Shown one piece after another: positions 50,380-62,735 of a stretch of DNA of 64,000 nt (position 1 is its first letter; each line of letters begins with the position of its first letter). The stretch comes from Tetragonia tetragonoides. Taxonomy: Eukaryota > Streptophyta > Magnoliopsida > Caryophyllales > Aizoaceae. The notes below the pieces were generated by a model that worked only from the letters and a program-made list of their open reading frames with translations, searched no databases and had not been told where the DNA came from. The stretch covers positions 23,064,501 through 23,128,500 of the forward strand of contig CM076141.1 in NCBI GenBank assembly GCA_038025085.1, written 5' to 3'. A program made the position numbers and the translations under genes.

Positions 50380-51320
50380 ACGAGTAGGGTGATAGAATTT
50401 TAGTTCTTTTGGGTAGTATATTAAGAGAAAGCACCCAAATATTTTGTTTGCATTCATTTGAGTATGAAACTACTCCAAGAATGTTTTTAAAGTACAAAAA
50501 AGCTTCAACTCAAGCTTTTGAATGCATTTACGGGTTTTTAAAGCTCATACGGGTAGGGTGAAAGAGATTTTAGTTCTTTTGTGTTGTATATTAAGAGAAA
50601 GCATCCAAATACTTTGTTTCCATTCATTTGACTGAGAAACTACACCTAGGATGTTTACAAGTACAAACAAGCTTCAACTCAACCTTTTGAATGCATTTAC
50701 GCGTTTTAAAAGCTCATACGAGTAGGGTGAAAGAGATTTGAGTTCTTTTGTGTTGTATATTAAGAGAAAGCATCCAAATACTTTGTTTGCATTCATTTGA
50801 GTGTGAAACTATACCTAGGATGTTTACAGTTACAAAGAAGCTTCAACTCAAGCTTTTGAATGCATTTACGCGTTTTAAAAGCTCATACGAGTAGGGTGAT
50901 AGAATTTTAGTTCTTTTGTGTAGTATATTAAGAGAAAGCACCCAAATATTTTGTTTGCATTCATTTGAGTATGAAACTACTCCAAGAATGTTTTAAAGTA
51001 CAAACAAGCTTCAACTCAAGCTTTTCAATGCATTTACGGGTTTTAAAAGCTTATACGAGTAGGGTGAAAGAGATTTTAGTTCTTTTGTGTTGTATATTAA
51101 GAGAAAGCATGCAAATACTTTGTTTCCATTCATTTGACTGAGAAACTACACCTAGGATGTTTACAAGTACAAACAAGCTTCAACTCAAGCTTTTGAATGC
51201 ATTTACGCGTTTTAAAAGCTCATACGAGTAGGGTGAAAGAGATTTGAGTTCTTTTGTGTTGTATATTAAGAGAAAGCATCCAAATACTTTGTTTGCATTC
51301 ATTTGAGTGTGAAACTACAC
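50380..51320. repeat. 3-monomer tandem repeat, period 507 bp
   Basis: The C-like segment GATAGAATTTTAGTTC recurs at 50391 and 50898, 507 bp (three 169 bp monomers) apart, followed in both by GTAGTATATTAAG, TACGGGTTTT and CATTTGACTGAGAAAC. Between about 50190 and 50380 lie ordinary monomers. Confidence 0.8.
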
Positions 51321-51445
51321 CTAGGATGTTTACAAGTACGAACAAAGTTCAACTCAAGCTTTTTAATGTATTTACGCGTTTCAAAAGCTCATACGAGTAG
51401 GGTGAAAGAGATTTGAGTTCTTTTGTGTTGTATATTAAGAAAAAA

Positions 51446-51724
51446 GCATCCAAATACTTTGTTTCCATGCATTTAAGAGTGAAACTACACCTAGTTTGTT
51501 TACAAGTACAAACAAGCTTCAACTCAAGCTTTTGAATGTATTTACGCGTTTTAAAAGCTCTTACGACAAGGGTGATAGAAATTGAGTGTGAAATAACACC
51601 AGGGTTGTTTACAAGTATAAACAAGCTTCAACTCAAGCTATTGAATGCATTTACGCGTTTTAAAAGCTCATACGAGGAGGGTGAAAGAGATTTGAGTTCT
51701 TCTGTGTTGTATACTAAGAGAAAG
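51446..51724. repeat. Truncated monomer (about 59 bp missing)
   Basis: GATAGAAATTGAG runs directly into TGTGAAATAACACC, skipping the segment from GTTCTTTTGTG to CATTTGAG. Two landmark intervals therefore span 278 bp instead of about 338. The shared GAG at the join suggests a short-homology deletion. The same junction recurs at about 54113. Confidence 0.8.
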
Positions 51725-51949
51725 CATCCAAATACTTTGTTTGCATTCTTTTGAGTGTGAAACTACACCTAGGATGTTTACAAGTACAAACAAGCTTCAA
51801 CTCAAGCTGTTGAATGAATCTACACGTTTTAACAGCTCTTACGACTAGGGTTATAGAAATTGAGTTCTTTTGTGTTTTATATCAAGAAAAAGCATCGAAA
51901 TACTTTGTTTGCATTCATTTGAATGTGTGAAACTACACCTAGGATGTTT

Positions 51950-53800
51950 ACAAGTAAAAACAAGCTTCAACTCAAGCTTTTGAATGCATTTACGCGTTTT
52001 AACAGCTCCTACGACTAGGGTGATAGAAATTGTGTTCTTTTGTGTTGTATATTAAGAGAAAGTATCCAAATACTTTGTCTACATTCATTTGAGTTTGAAA
52101 TAACACCAGGGATGTTTACAAGTACAAACAAGCTTCAACTCAAGCTTTAGAATGCATTTACGCGTTTTAACAGCTCTTACGACTAGGGTGATAGAATTTT
52201 AGTTCTTTTGTGTTGTATATTAAGAGAAAGCACCCAAATGTTTTGTTTGCATTCATTTGAGTATGAAACTACTCCAAGAATGTTTTAAAGTACAAACAAG
52301 CTTCAACTCAAGCTTTTGAATGTATTTACGCGTTTTAAAAGCTCATACGAGTAGGCTGAAAGAGATTTGAGTTCTTTTGTGTTGTATATTAAGAGAAAGC
52401 ATCGAAATACTTTGTTTGCATTCATTTGAGTGTGAAACTACACCTAGGATGTTTACAGTTACAAACAAGCTTCAACTCATGCTTTTGAATTCATTTACGC
52501 GTTTTAAAAGCTCATACGAGTAGGGTGAAAGAGATTTGAGTTCTTTTGTGTTGTATATTAAGAGAAAGCATCCAAATACATTGTTTGCATTCATTTGAGT
52601 GTGAAACTACACCTAGGATGTTTACAAGTACAAACAAGCTTCAACTTAAGCTGTTGAATGAATTTACGCGTTTTAACAGTCCTTACGACTAGGGTGATAG
52701 AAATTGAGTTCTTTTGTGTTGTATATTAAGAGAAAGCATCCAAATACTTTGTTTGCATTCATTTGAGTGTGAAACTACACCTAGGATGTTTACAAGTACA
52801 AATAAGCTTCAACTCATGCTTTTGAATGTATTTACGCGTTTTAAAAGCTCATACGAATAGGGTGAAAGAGACTTGAGTTCTTTTGTGTTGTAAATTAAGA
52901 GAAAGCATCCAAATACTTTGTTTCCATTCATTTGAGGGTGAAACTACACCTAGAATGTTTACAACTACAAACAAGCTTCAACTCAAGGTTTTGAATGCAT
53001 TTACGCGTTTTAACAGCTCCTACGACTAGGGTGATAGAAATTGTGTTCTTTTGTGTTGGATATTAAGAGAAAGTATCCAAATACTTTGTCTACATTCATT
53101 TGAGTTTGAAATAACACCAGGGATGTTTACAAGTACAAACAAGCTTCAACTCAAGCTTTAGAATGCATTTACGCGTTTTAACAGCTCTTACGACTAGGGT
53201 GATAGAATTTTAGTTCTTTTGTGTTGTATATTAAGAGAAAGCACCCAAATGTTTTGTTTGCATTCATTTGAGTATGAAACTACTCCAAGAATGTTTTAAA
53301 GTACAAACAAGCTTCAACTCAAGCTTTTGAATGTATTCACGCGTTTTAAAAGCTCATACGAGTAGGCTGAAAGAGATTTGAGTTCTTTTGTGTTGTATAT
53401 TAAGAGAAAGCATCCAAATACTTTGTTTGCATTCATTTGAGTGTCAAACTACACCTAGGATGTTTACAGTTACAAACAAGCTTCAACTCATGCTTTTGAA
53501 TTCATTTACGCGTTTTAAAAGCTCATACGAGTAGGGTGAAAGAGATTTGAGTTCTTTTGTGTTGTATATTAAGAGAAAGCATCCAAATGCATTGTTTGCA
53601 TTCATTTGAGTGTGAAACTACACCTAGGATGTTTACAAGTACAAACAAGCTTCAACTCAAGCTGTTGAATGAATTTACGCGTTTTAACAGCTCTTACGAC
53701 TAGGGTGATAGAAATTGAGTTCTTTTGTGTTGTATATTAAGAGAAAGCATCCAAATACTTTGTTTGCATTCATTTGAGTGTGAAACTACACCTAGGATGT
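51950..53800. repeat. 6-monomer tandem repeat, period 1011 bp
   Basis: The D marker GTCTACATTC is at 52077 and 53088, followed in both by a GCTTTAGAATGC monomer, a C monomer, an AGGCTG monomer and a TTCATTTACG A monomer, at a 1011 bp offset. The first unit is about 51955-52966; the second is incomplete and ends near 53800. Confidence 0.82.
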
Positions 53801-53916
53801 TTATAGTTCCAAACAAGCTTCAACTAATGCTTTTGAATTCATTTACGCGTTTTAAAAGCTCATACGAGTAGGGTGAAAGAGATTTGAGTTCTTTTGGGTT
53901 GTATAGTAAGAGAAAG

Positions 53917-54290
53917 CATCCAAATACTTTGTTTACATTCATTTGAGTGTAGTTTTGTGTTGTATATTAAGAAAAAAGCATCCAAATACTTTGTTTCCAT
54001 TCATTTAAGTGTGAAACTACACCTAGTTTGTTTACAAGTACAAACAAGCTTCAACTCAAGCTTTTTAATGTATTTACGCGTTTTAAAAGCTCTTACGACT
54101 AGGGTGATAGAAATTGAGTGTGAAATAACACCAGGGTTGTTTACAAGTACAAACAAGCTTCAACTCAAGCTTTTGAATGCATTTACGCGTTTTAAAAGCT
54201 CATACGAGGAGGGTGAAAGAGATTTGAGTTCTTCTGTGTTGTATACTAAGAGAAAGCATCCAAATACTTTGTTTGCATTCTTTTGAGTGT
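53917..54290. repeat. Two adjacent truncated monomers
   Basis: First, GAGTGTAGTTTTGTGTTG joins GAGTGT to AGTTTTGTG, leaving only 61 bp between successive GCATCC landmarks (about 109 bp lost). Second, the GATAGAAATTGAGTGTG junction near 54113 repeats the deletion seen at 51580. Together they keep one forward frame open from 53894 to 54286, which I do not regard as a gene. Confidence 0.82.
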
Positions 54291-54499
54291 GAAACTACAC
54301 CTAGGATGTTTACAAGTACAAACAAGCTTCAACTCAAGCTGTTGAATGAATCTACACATTTTAACAGCTCTTACGACTAGGGTTATAGAAATTGAGTTCT
54401 TTTGTGTTGTGTATTAAGAAAAAGCATCGAAATACTTTTTTTGCATTCATTTGAATGTGTGAAACTACACCAGGGATGTTTACAAGTACAAACAAGCTT

Positions 54500-57000
54500 C
54501 AACTCAAGCTGTTGAATGAATTTACGCGTTTTAAAAGCTCATACGAATAGGGTGAAAGAGATTTCAGTTCTTTTGTGTTGTAAATTAAGAGAAAGCATCC
54601 AAATACTTTGTTTCCATTCATTTGAGTGTGAAACTACACCTAGAATGTTTACAAGTACAAACAAGCTTCAACTCAAGCTTCTGAATGCATTTACGCGTTT
54701 TAACAGCTCCTACGACTAGGGTGATAGAAATTGTGTTCTTTTGTATTGTATATTAAGAGAAAGTATCCAAATACTTTTTCTGCATTCATTTGAGTTTGAA
54801 ATAACCCCAAGGATGTTTACAAGTACAAACAAGCTTCAACACAAGCTTTTGAATGCATTTACGCGTTTTAAAAGCTCTTACGACTAGGGTGATAGAATTT
54901 TAGTTCTTTTGTGTTGTATATTAAGAGAAAGCACCCAAATGTTTTGTTTGCATTCAGTTGAGTATGAAACTACTCCAAGAATGTTTTAAAGTACAAACAA
55001 ACTTCAACTCAAGCTTTTGAATGTATTTACGCGTTTTAAAAGCTCATACGAGTAGGGTGAAAGAGATTTGAGTTCTTTTGTGTTGTATATTAAGAAAAAA
55101 GCATCCAAATACTTTGTTTCCATTCATTTAAGTGTGAAACTACACCTAGGATGTTTACAAGTACAAACAAGCTTCAACTCAAGCTTTTGAATGTATTTAC
55201 GCGTTTTAAAAGCTCATACGAGTAGGGTGAAAGAGATTTGAGTTCTTTTGTGTTGTATACTAAGAGAAAGCATCCAAGTACTTTGTTTGCATTCATTTGA
55301 GTGTGAAACTACACCTAGGATGTTTACAGTTACAAACAAGCTTCAACTCAAGCTTTTGAATGCATTTACGCGTTTTAAAAGCTCATACGAGGAGGGTGAA
55401 AGAGATTTGAGTTCTTCTGTGTTGTATACTAAGAGAAAGCATCCAAATACTTTGTTTGCATTCATTTGAGTGTGAAGCTACACCTAGGATGTTTACATGT
55501 ACAAACAAGCTTCAACTCAAGCTGTTGAATGAATCTACACGTTTTAACAGCTCTTACGACTAGGGTTATAGAAATTGAGTTCTTTTGTGTTGTATATTAA
55601 GAAAAAGCATCGAAATATTTGTTTGCATTCATTTGAATGTGTGAAACTACACCTAGGATGTTTACAATTACAAACAAGCTTCAACTCAAGCTGTTGAATG
55701 AATTTACGCGTTTTAACAGCTCTTACGACTAGGGTGATAGAAATTGAGTTCTTTTGTGTTGTATACTAAGAGAAAGCATCCAAATACTTTGTTTTCATTC
55801 ATTTGAGTGTGAAACTACACCTGGGATGTTTACAAGTACAAACAAGTTTCAACTCAAGCCTTTGAATGTATTTACGCGTTTTAAAAGCTCATACGAGTAG
55901 GGTGAAAGAGATTTGAGTTCTTTGGTGTTGTATATTAAGAGAAAGCATCCAAATACTTTGTTTGCATTCATTTGAGTGTGAAACTACACCTAGGATATTT
56001 ACAGTTACAAACAAGCTTCAACTCATGCTTTTGAATTCATTTACGCGTTTTAAAAGCTCATACGAGTAGGGTGAAAGAGATTTGAGTTCTTTTGTGTTGT
56101 ATAGTAAGAGAAAGCATGCAAATACTTTGTTTGCATTCATTTGAGTGTGAAACTACACCTAGGATGTTTACAAGTACAAAAAAAGTTCAACTCAAGCTTT
56201 TGAATGTATTAACGCGTTTTAAAAGCTCATACGAGTACGGTGAAAGAGATTTGAGTTCTTTTGTGTTGTATATTAAGAGAAAGCATCCAAATACTTTGTT
56301 TGCATTCATTTGAGTGTGAAACTATACCTAGGATGTTTACAGTTACAAACAAGCTTCAACTCAAGCTTTTGAATGCATTTACGCGTTTTAAAAGCTCATC
56401 CGAGTAGGGTGATAGAATTTTAGTTCTTTTGTGTAGTATATTAAGAGAAAGCACCCAAATATTTTGTTTGCATTCATTTGAGTATGAAACTACTCCAAGA
56501 ATGTTTTAAAGTACAAACAAGCTTCAACTCAAGCTTTTGAATGTATTTACGCGTTTTAAAAGCTCATACGAGTAGGCTGAAAGAGATTTGAGTTCTTTTG
56601 TGTTGTATATTAAGAGAAAGCATCCAAATACTTTGTTTGCATTCATTTGAGTGTGAAACTACACCTAGGATGTTTACAAGTACAAACAAGCTTCAACTCA
56701 AGCTTTTGATTGTATTTACACGTTTTAAAAGCTCATACGAGTAGGGTGAAAGAGATTTGAGTTCTTTTGTGTTGTATACTAAGAAAAAGCATCCAAATAC
56801 TTTGTTTGCATTCATTTGAGTGTGAAACTATACCTAGGATGTTTACAAGTACAAACAAGCTTCAACTCAAGTTTTTGAATGCATTTACGCGTTTTAAAAG
56901 CTCATACGAGTAGGGTGAAAGAGATTTGATTTCTTTTCTGTTGTATATTAAGAGAAAGCACCCAAATGTTTTGTTTGCATTCTTTTGAGTATGATACTAC
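54500..57000. repeat. 28-monomer-spaced repeat, copy 1
   Basis: This region matches 59.2-61.0 kb at about 4.72 kb: AATAACCCCAAGG at 54799 and 59523, the CGAGGAGGGTG monomer at about 55389 and 60111, CTAGGATATTTACAG at about 55990 and 60711, and AAAGTTCAACTC monomers following. One monomer between about 55.6 and 55.8 kb has no counterpart near 60.3 kb. Contents are A, B, C and D monomers. Confidence 0.75.
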
Positions 57001-59200
57001 ACCAAGAATGTGTTAAATTACAAACAAGCTTCAACTCAAGCTGTTGAATGAATTTACGCGTTTTAAAAGCTCATACGAATAGGGTGAAAGAGATTTAAGT
57101 TCTTTTGTCTTGTAAATTAAGAGAAAGCATCCAAATACTTTGTTTGCATTCATTTGAGTGTGAAACTACACCTAGGATGTTTACAAGTACAAATAAGCTT
57201 CAACTCATGCTTTTGAATGTATTTACGCGTTTTAAAAGCTCATACGAATAGGGTGAAAGAGACTTGAGTTCTTTTGTGTTGCAAATTAAGAGAAAGTATC
57301 CAAATACTTTGTTTCCATTCATTTGAGGGTGAAACTACACCTAGAATGTTTACAAGTACAAACAAGCTTCAACTCAAGCAGTTGAATGAATCTAGACGTT
57401 TTAACAGCTCTTACGACTAGGGTTATAGAAATTGAGTTCTTTTGTGTTGTATATTAAGAAAAAGCATCGAAATACTTTGATTGCATTCATTTGAATGTGT
57501 GAAACTACACCTAGGATGTTTACAAGTACAAACAAGCTTCAACTCAAGCTGTTGAATGAATTTACGCGTTTTAACAGCTCTTACGACTAGGGTGATAGAA
57601 ATTGAGTTCTTTTGTGTTGTATATTAAGAGAAAGCATACAAATAATTTTTTTTCATTCATTTGACTGTGAAACTACACCTGGGATGTTTACAAGTACAAA
57701 CAAGTTTCAACTCAAGCTTTTGAATGTATTTACGCGTTTTAACAGCTCTGACGACTAGGGTGATAGAAATTGAGTTTTTTTGTGTTGTATATTAAGAGAA
57801 AGCATCCAAATACTTTGTTTGCATTCATTTGAGTGTGAAACTACACCTAGGATGTTTACAAGTACAAACAAGCTTCAACTCAAGCTGTTGAATGAATTTA
57901 CGCGTTTTAACAGCTCTGACGACTAGGGTGATAGAAATTGAGTTCTTTTGTGTTGTATATTAAGAGAAAGCATCCAAATACTTTGTTTGCATTCATTTGA
58001 GTATGAAACTACACCTAGGATGTTTACAGTTACAAACAACTTTCAACTCATGCTTTTGAATTCATTTACGCGTTTTAAAAGCTCATACGAGTAGGGTGAA
58101 AGAGATTTGAGTTCTTTTGTGTTGTATAGTAAGAGAAAGCATCCAAATACTTTGTTTGCATTCATGTGAGTGTGAAACTACACCTAGGATGTTTACAAGT
58201 ACAAACAAAGTTCAACTCAAGCTTTTGAATGCATTTACGCGTTTTAAAAGCTCATACGAATAGGGTGATAGAATTTTAGTTCTTTTGTGTAGTATATTAA
58301 GAGAAAACACCCAAATATTTTGTTTGCATTCATTAGAGTATGAAAGTACTCCAAGAATGTTTTAAAGTACAAACAAGCTTCAACTCAAGCTGTTGAATGC
58401 ATTTACGAGTTTTAAAAGCCCATACGAGTAGGGTGAAAGAGATTTTAGATCTTTTGTGTTGTATATTAAGAGAAAGCATCCAAATACTTTGTTTGCATTC
58501 ATTTGACTGTGAAACTACACCTAGGATGTTTACAAGTACAAACAAGCTTCAACTCATGCTTTTGAATGTATTTACGCGTTTTAAAAGCTCATACGACTAG
58601 GGTGATAGAAATTGTGTTCTTTTGTGTTGTATGTTAAGAGAAAGTATCCAAATACTTTGTCTGCATTCATTTGAGTTTGAAATAACACCAGGGATGTTTA
58701 CAAGTACAAACAAGCTTCAACTCAAGCTTTTGAATGCATTTACGCGTTTTAACAGCTCTTACGACTTGGGTGATAGAATTTTAGTTCTTTTGTGTTGTAT
58801 ATTAACAGAAAGCACCCAAATGTTTTGTTTGCATTCATTTGAGTATGAAACTACTCCAAGAATGTTTTAAAGTACAAACAAGCTTCAACTCAAGCTTTTG
58901 AATGTATTTACGCGTTTTAAAAGCTCATACGAGTAGGCTGAAAGAGATTTGAGTTCTTTTGTGTTGTATATTAAGAGAAAGCATCCAAATACTTTGTTTG
59001 CATTCATTTGAGTGTGAAACTACACCTAGGATATTTACAAGTACAAACAAGCTTCAACTCAAGCTTTTGAATGTATTTACGCGTTTTAAAAGCTCATACG
59101 AGTAGGGTGAAAGAGATTTGAGTTCTTTTATGTTGTATATTAAGTGAAAGCATCCAAATACTTTGTTTGCATTCATTTGAGTGTGAAACTACACCTAGGA
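57001..59200. repeat. Heterogeneous A/B/C/D satellite
   Basis: Mixed monomers. A pair of B monomers near 57.75 and 57.92 kb share CAGCTCTGACGAC (local duplication, 168 bp). A D-C pair at 58622-58870 recurs at 59465-59713 (843 bp, 5 monomers). A monomer near 57240 with GAATAGGGTGAAAGAGACTT matches one near 52855. No gene or foreign insert is present. Confidence 0.7.
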
Positions 59201-61050
59201 TGTTTACAAGTACAAACAAGCTTCAACTCAAGCTGTTGAATGAATTTACGCGTTTTAAAAGCTCATACGAATAGGGTGAAAGAGATTTGAGTTCTTTTGT
59301 GTTGTAAATTAAGAGAAAGCATCCAAATACTTTGTTTCCATTCATTTGAGTGTGAAACTACACCTAGAATGTTCACAAGTACAAACAAGCTTCAACTCAA
59401 GCTTTTGAATGCATTTACGCGTTTTAACAGCTCCTACGACTAGGGTGATAGAAATTGTGTTCTTTTGTATTGTATATTAAGAGAAAGTATCCAAATACTT
59501 TGTCTGCATTCATTTGAGTTTGCAATAACCCCAAGGATGTTTACAAGTACAAACAAGCTTCAACTCAAGCTTTTGAATGCATTTACGCGTTTTAAAAGCT
59601 CTTACGACTATGGTGATAGAATTTTAGTTCTTTTGTGTTGTATATTAAAAGAAAGCACCCAAATGTTTTGTTTGCATTCATTTGAGTATGAAACTACTCC
59701 AAGAATGTTTTAAAGTACAAACAAGCTTCAACTCAAGCTTTTGAATGCATTTACGCGTTTTAAAAGCTCATACGAGTAGGGTGAAAGAGATTTGAGTTCT
59801 TTTGTGTTGTATATTAAGAAAAAATAATCCCCAAATACTTTGTTTCCATTCATTTAAGTGTGAAACTACACCTAGGATGTTTACAAGTACAAACAAGCTT
59901 CAAGTCAAGCTTTTGAATGTATTTACGCGTTTTAAAAGCTCATACGAGTAGGGTGAAAGAGATTTGAGTTTGTGGTGTATACTAAGAGAAAGCATCCAAG
60001 TACTTTCTTTGCATTCATTTTAGTGTGAAACTACACATAGGATGTTTACAGTTACAAACAAGCTTCAACTCAAGCTTTTGAATGCATTTACGCGTTTTAA
60101 AAGCTCATACGAGGAGGGTGAAAGATATTTGAGTTCTTCTGTGTTGTATACTAAGAGAAAGCATCCAAATACTTTGTTTGCATTCATTTGAGTGTGAAAC
60201 TACACCTAGGATGTTTACAAGTACAAACAAGCTTCAACTCAAGCTGGTGAATGAATCTACACGTTTTAACAGCTCTTACGACTAGGGTTATAGAAATTGA
60301 GTTCTTTTGTGTTGTATATTAAGAGAAAGAATCCAAATACTTTGTTTTCATTCATTTGAGTGTGAAACTACACCTGGGATGTTTACAAGTACAAACAAGT
60401 TTCAACTCAAGCCTTTGAATGTATTTAAGTGTTTTAAAAGCTCATACGAGTAGGGTGAAAGAGATTTGAGTTCTTTTGTGTTGTATATTAAGAGAAAGCA
60501 TCCAAATACTTTGCTTGCATTCATTTGAGTGTGAAACTACACCTAGGATGTTTACAAGTACAAACAAGCTTCAACTCAAGCTGTTGAATGAATTTACGCG
60601 TTTTAACAGCTCTTACGACAAGGGTGATAGAAATTGAGTTCTTTTGTGTTGTATATTAAGAGAAAGCATCCAAATACTTTGTTTGCATTCATTTGAGTGT
60701 GAAACTACACCTAGGATATTTACAGTTACAAACAAGCTTCAACTCATGCTTTTGAATTCATTTACGCGTTTTAAAAGCTCACACGAGTAGGGTGAAAGAG
60801 ATTTGAGTTCTTTTGTGATGTATAGTAAGAGAAATCATCCAAATACTTTGTTTGCATTCATTTGAGTGTGAAACTACACCTAGGATGTTTACAAGTACAA
60901 ACAAAGTTCAACTCAAGCTTTTGAATGTATTTACGGGTTTTAAAAGCTCATACGAGTAGGGTGAAAGAGATTTGAGTTCTTTTATGTTGTATATTAAGAG
61001 AAAGCATCCAAATACTTTGTTTGCATTCATTTGAGTGTGAAACTACACCT
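59201..61050. repeat. 28-monomer-spaced repeat, copy 2
   Basis: Counterpart of about 54.5-56.3 kb at an offset near 4722 bp, one monomer shorter in the middle. Local damage includes AAAAAATAATCCCCAAATAC near 59820 and GATTTGAGTTTGTGGTGTAT near 59961, where about 8 bp of GTTCTTTTGTG is lost. Confidence 0.75.
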
Positions 61051-62430
61051 AGGATGTTTACAAGTACCAACAAGCTTCAACTCATGCTTTTGAATGTATT
61101 TACGCGTTTTAAAAGCTCATACGAATAGGGTGAAAGAGATTTGAGTGCTTTTGTGTTGTAAATTAAGAGAAAGCATCCAAATGCTTTGATTCCATTCATT
61201 TGAGGGTGAAACTACACCTAGAATGTTTACAAGTACAAACAAGCTTCAACTCAAGCTTTTGAATGCATTTACGCTTTTTAACAACTCCTACGACTAGGGT
61301 GATAGAAATTGTGTTCTTTTGTGTTGTATATTAAGAGAAAGTATCCAAATACTTTGTCTGCATTCATTTGAGTTTGAAATAACACCAGGGTTGTTTACAA
61401 GTACAAACAAGCTTCAACTCAACCTTTTGAATGCATTTACGCGTTTTAACAGCTCTTACGACTAGGGTGACAGAATTTTAGTTCTTTTGTGTTGTATATT
61501 AAGAGAAAGCACCCAAATGTTTTGTTTGCATTCATTTGAGTATGAAACTACTCCAAGAATGTTTTAAATTACAAACAAGCTTCAACTCAAGCTTTTGAAT
61601 GTATTTACGCGTTTTAAAAGCTCATACGAGTAGGCTGAAAGAGATTTGAGTTCTTTTGTGTTGTATATTAAGAGAAAGCATCCAAATACTTTGTTTGCAT
61701 TCATTTGAGTGTGAAACTATACCTAGGATGTTTACAAGTACAAACAAGCTTCAACTCAAGCTGTTGAATGAATTTACGCGTTTTAAAAGCTCACACGAGT
61801 AGGGTGAAAGAGATTTGAGTTCTTTTGTGTTGTATATTAAGAGAAAGCATCCAAATACTTTGTTTGCATTCATTTGAGTGTGAAACTACACCTAGGATGT
61901 TTACAGTTACAAACAAGCTTCAACTCATGCTTTTGAATTCATTTACGCGTTTTAAAAGCTCATACGAGTAGGGTGAAAGAGATTTGAGTTCTTTTGTGTT
62001 GTATAGTAAGAGAAAGCATCCAAATACTTTGTTTGCATTCATTTGAGTGTGAAACTACACCTAGGATGTTTACAAGTACAAACAAAGTTCAACTCAAGCT
62101 TTTGAATGCATTTACGCGTTTTAAAAGCTCATACGAGTATGGTGAAAGAGATTTGAGTTCTTTTGTGTTGTATATTAAGAGAAAGCATCCAAATACTTTT
62201 TTTGCATTCATTTGAGTGTGAAACTACACCTAGGATGTTTACAAGTACAAACAAGCTTCAACTCATGCTTTTGAATGTATTTACGCGTTTTAAAAGCTCA
62301 TACGAATAGGGTGAAAGAGATTTGAGTTCTTTTGTGTTGTAAATTAAGAGAAAGCATCCAAATACTTTGTTTCCATTCATTTGAGGGTGAAACTACACCT
62401 AGAATGTTTACAAGTACAAACAAGCTTCAA
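60650..62430. repeat. 7-monomer repeat, period 1181 bp
   Basis: The A monomer with CATGCTTTTGAATTC after TTTACAGTTACAAAC starts alike at 60721 and 61902, and the GTTGTAAATTAAGAG monomer recurs at 61160 and 62341, both 1181 bp apart. Between them, D and C monomers at 61340 and 61510 fill the unit. Confidence 0.8.
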
Positions 62431-62735
62431 CTCAAGCTGTTGAATGAATTTTCGCGTTTTAACAGCTCTTACGACTAGGGTGATAGAAATTGAGTTCTTT
62501 TCTGTTGTATATTAAGAGAAAGCATCCAAATACTTTGTTTGCATTCATTTGAGTGTGAAACTACACCTAGGATTTTTACAAGTGCAAACAAGCTTGAACT
62601 CAAGCTGTTGAATGAATTTTCGCGTTTTAACAGCTCTTACGACTAGGGTGATAGAAATTGAGTTCTTTTCTGTTGTATATTAAGAGATAGCATCCAAATA
62701 CTTTATTTGGATTCATTTGAGTGTGAAACTACACC
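62431..62735. repeat. B-monomer tandem duplication
   Basis: Two adjacent B monomers share GAATGAATTTTCGCG and GTTCTTTTCTGTTG at a 168 bp offset. The second has CTTGAACTCAAGC, which makes the HindIII pair an 8 bp inverted repeat around two bases. Confidence 0.78.

Noticed and set aside
53894..54286. Longest forward reading frame, 130 codons
   Set aside because: It exists because two truncated monomers in succession (junctions at about 53950 and 54113) keep frame across satellite sequence. Its peptide is the usual satellite translation.
85..62215. Many open reading frames of 60-90 codons on both strands
   Set aside because: They are the same few peptides recurring at monomer spacing, on both strands, and come from the satellite. 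The 168 bp B monomers keep frame and the 169 bp A monomers shift it, so frames stay open for one to one and a half monomers only. No start context, domain or codon bias supports a gene.
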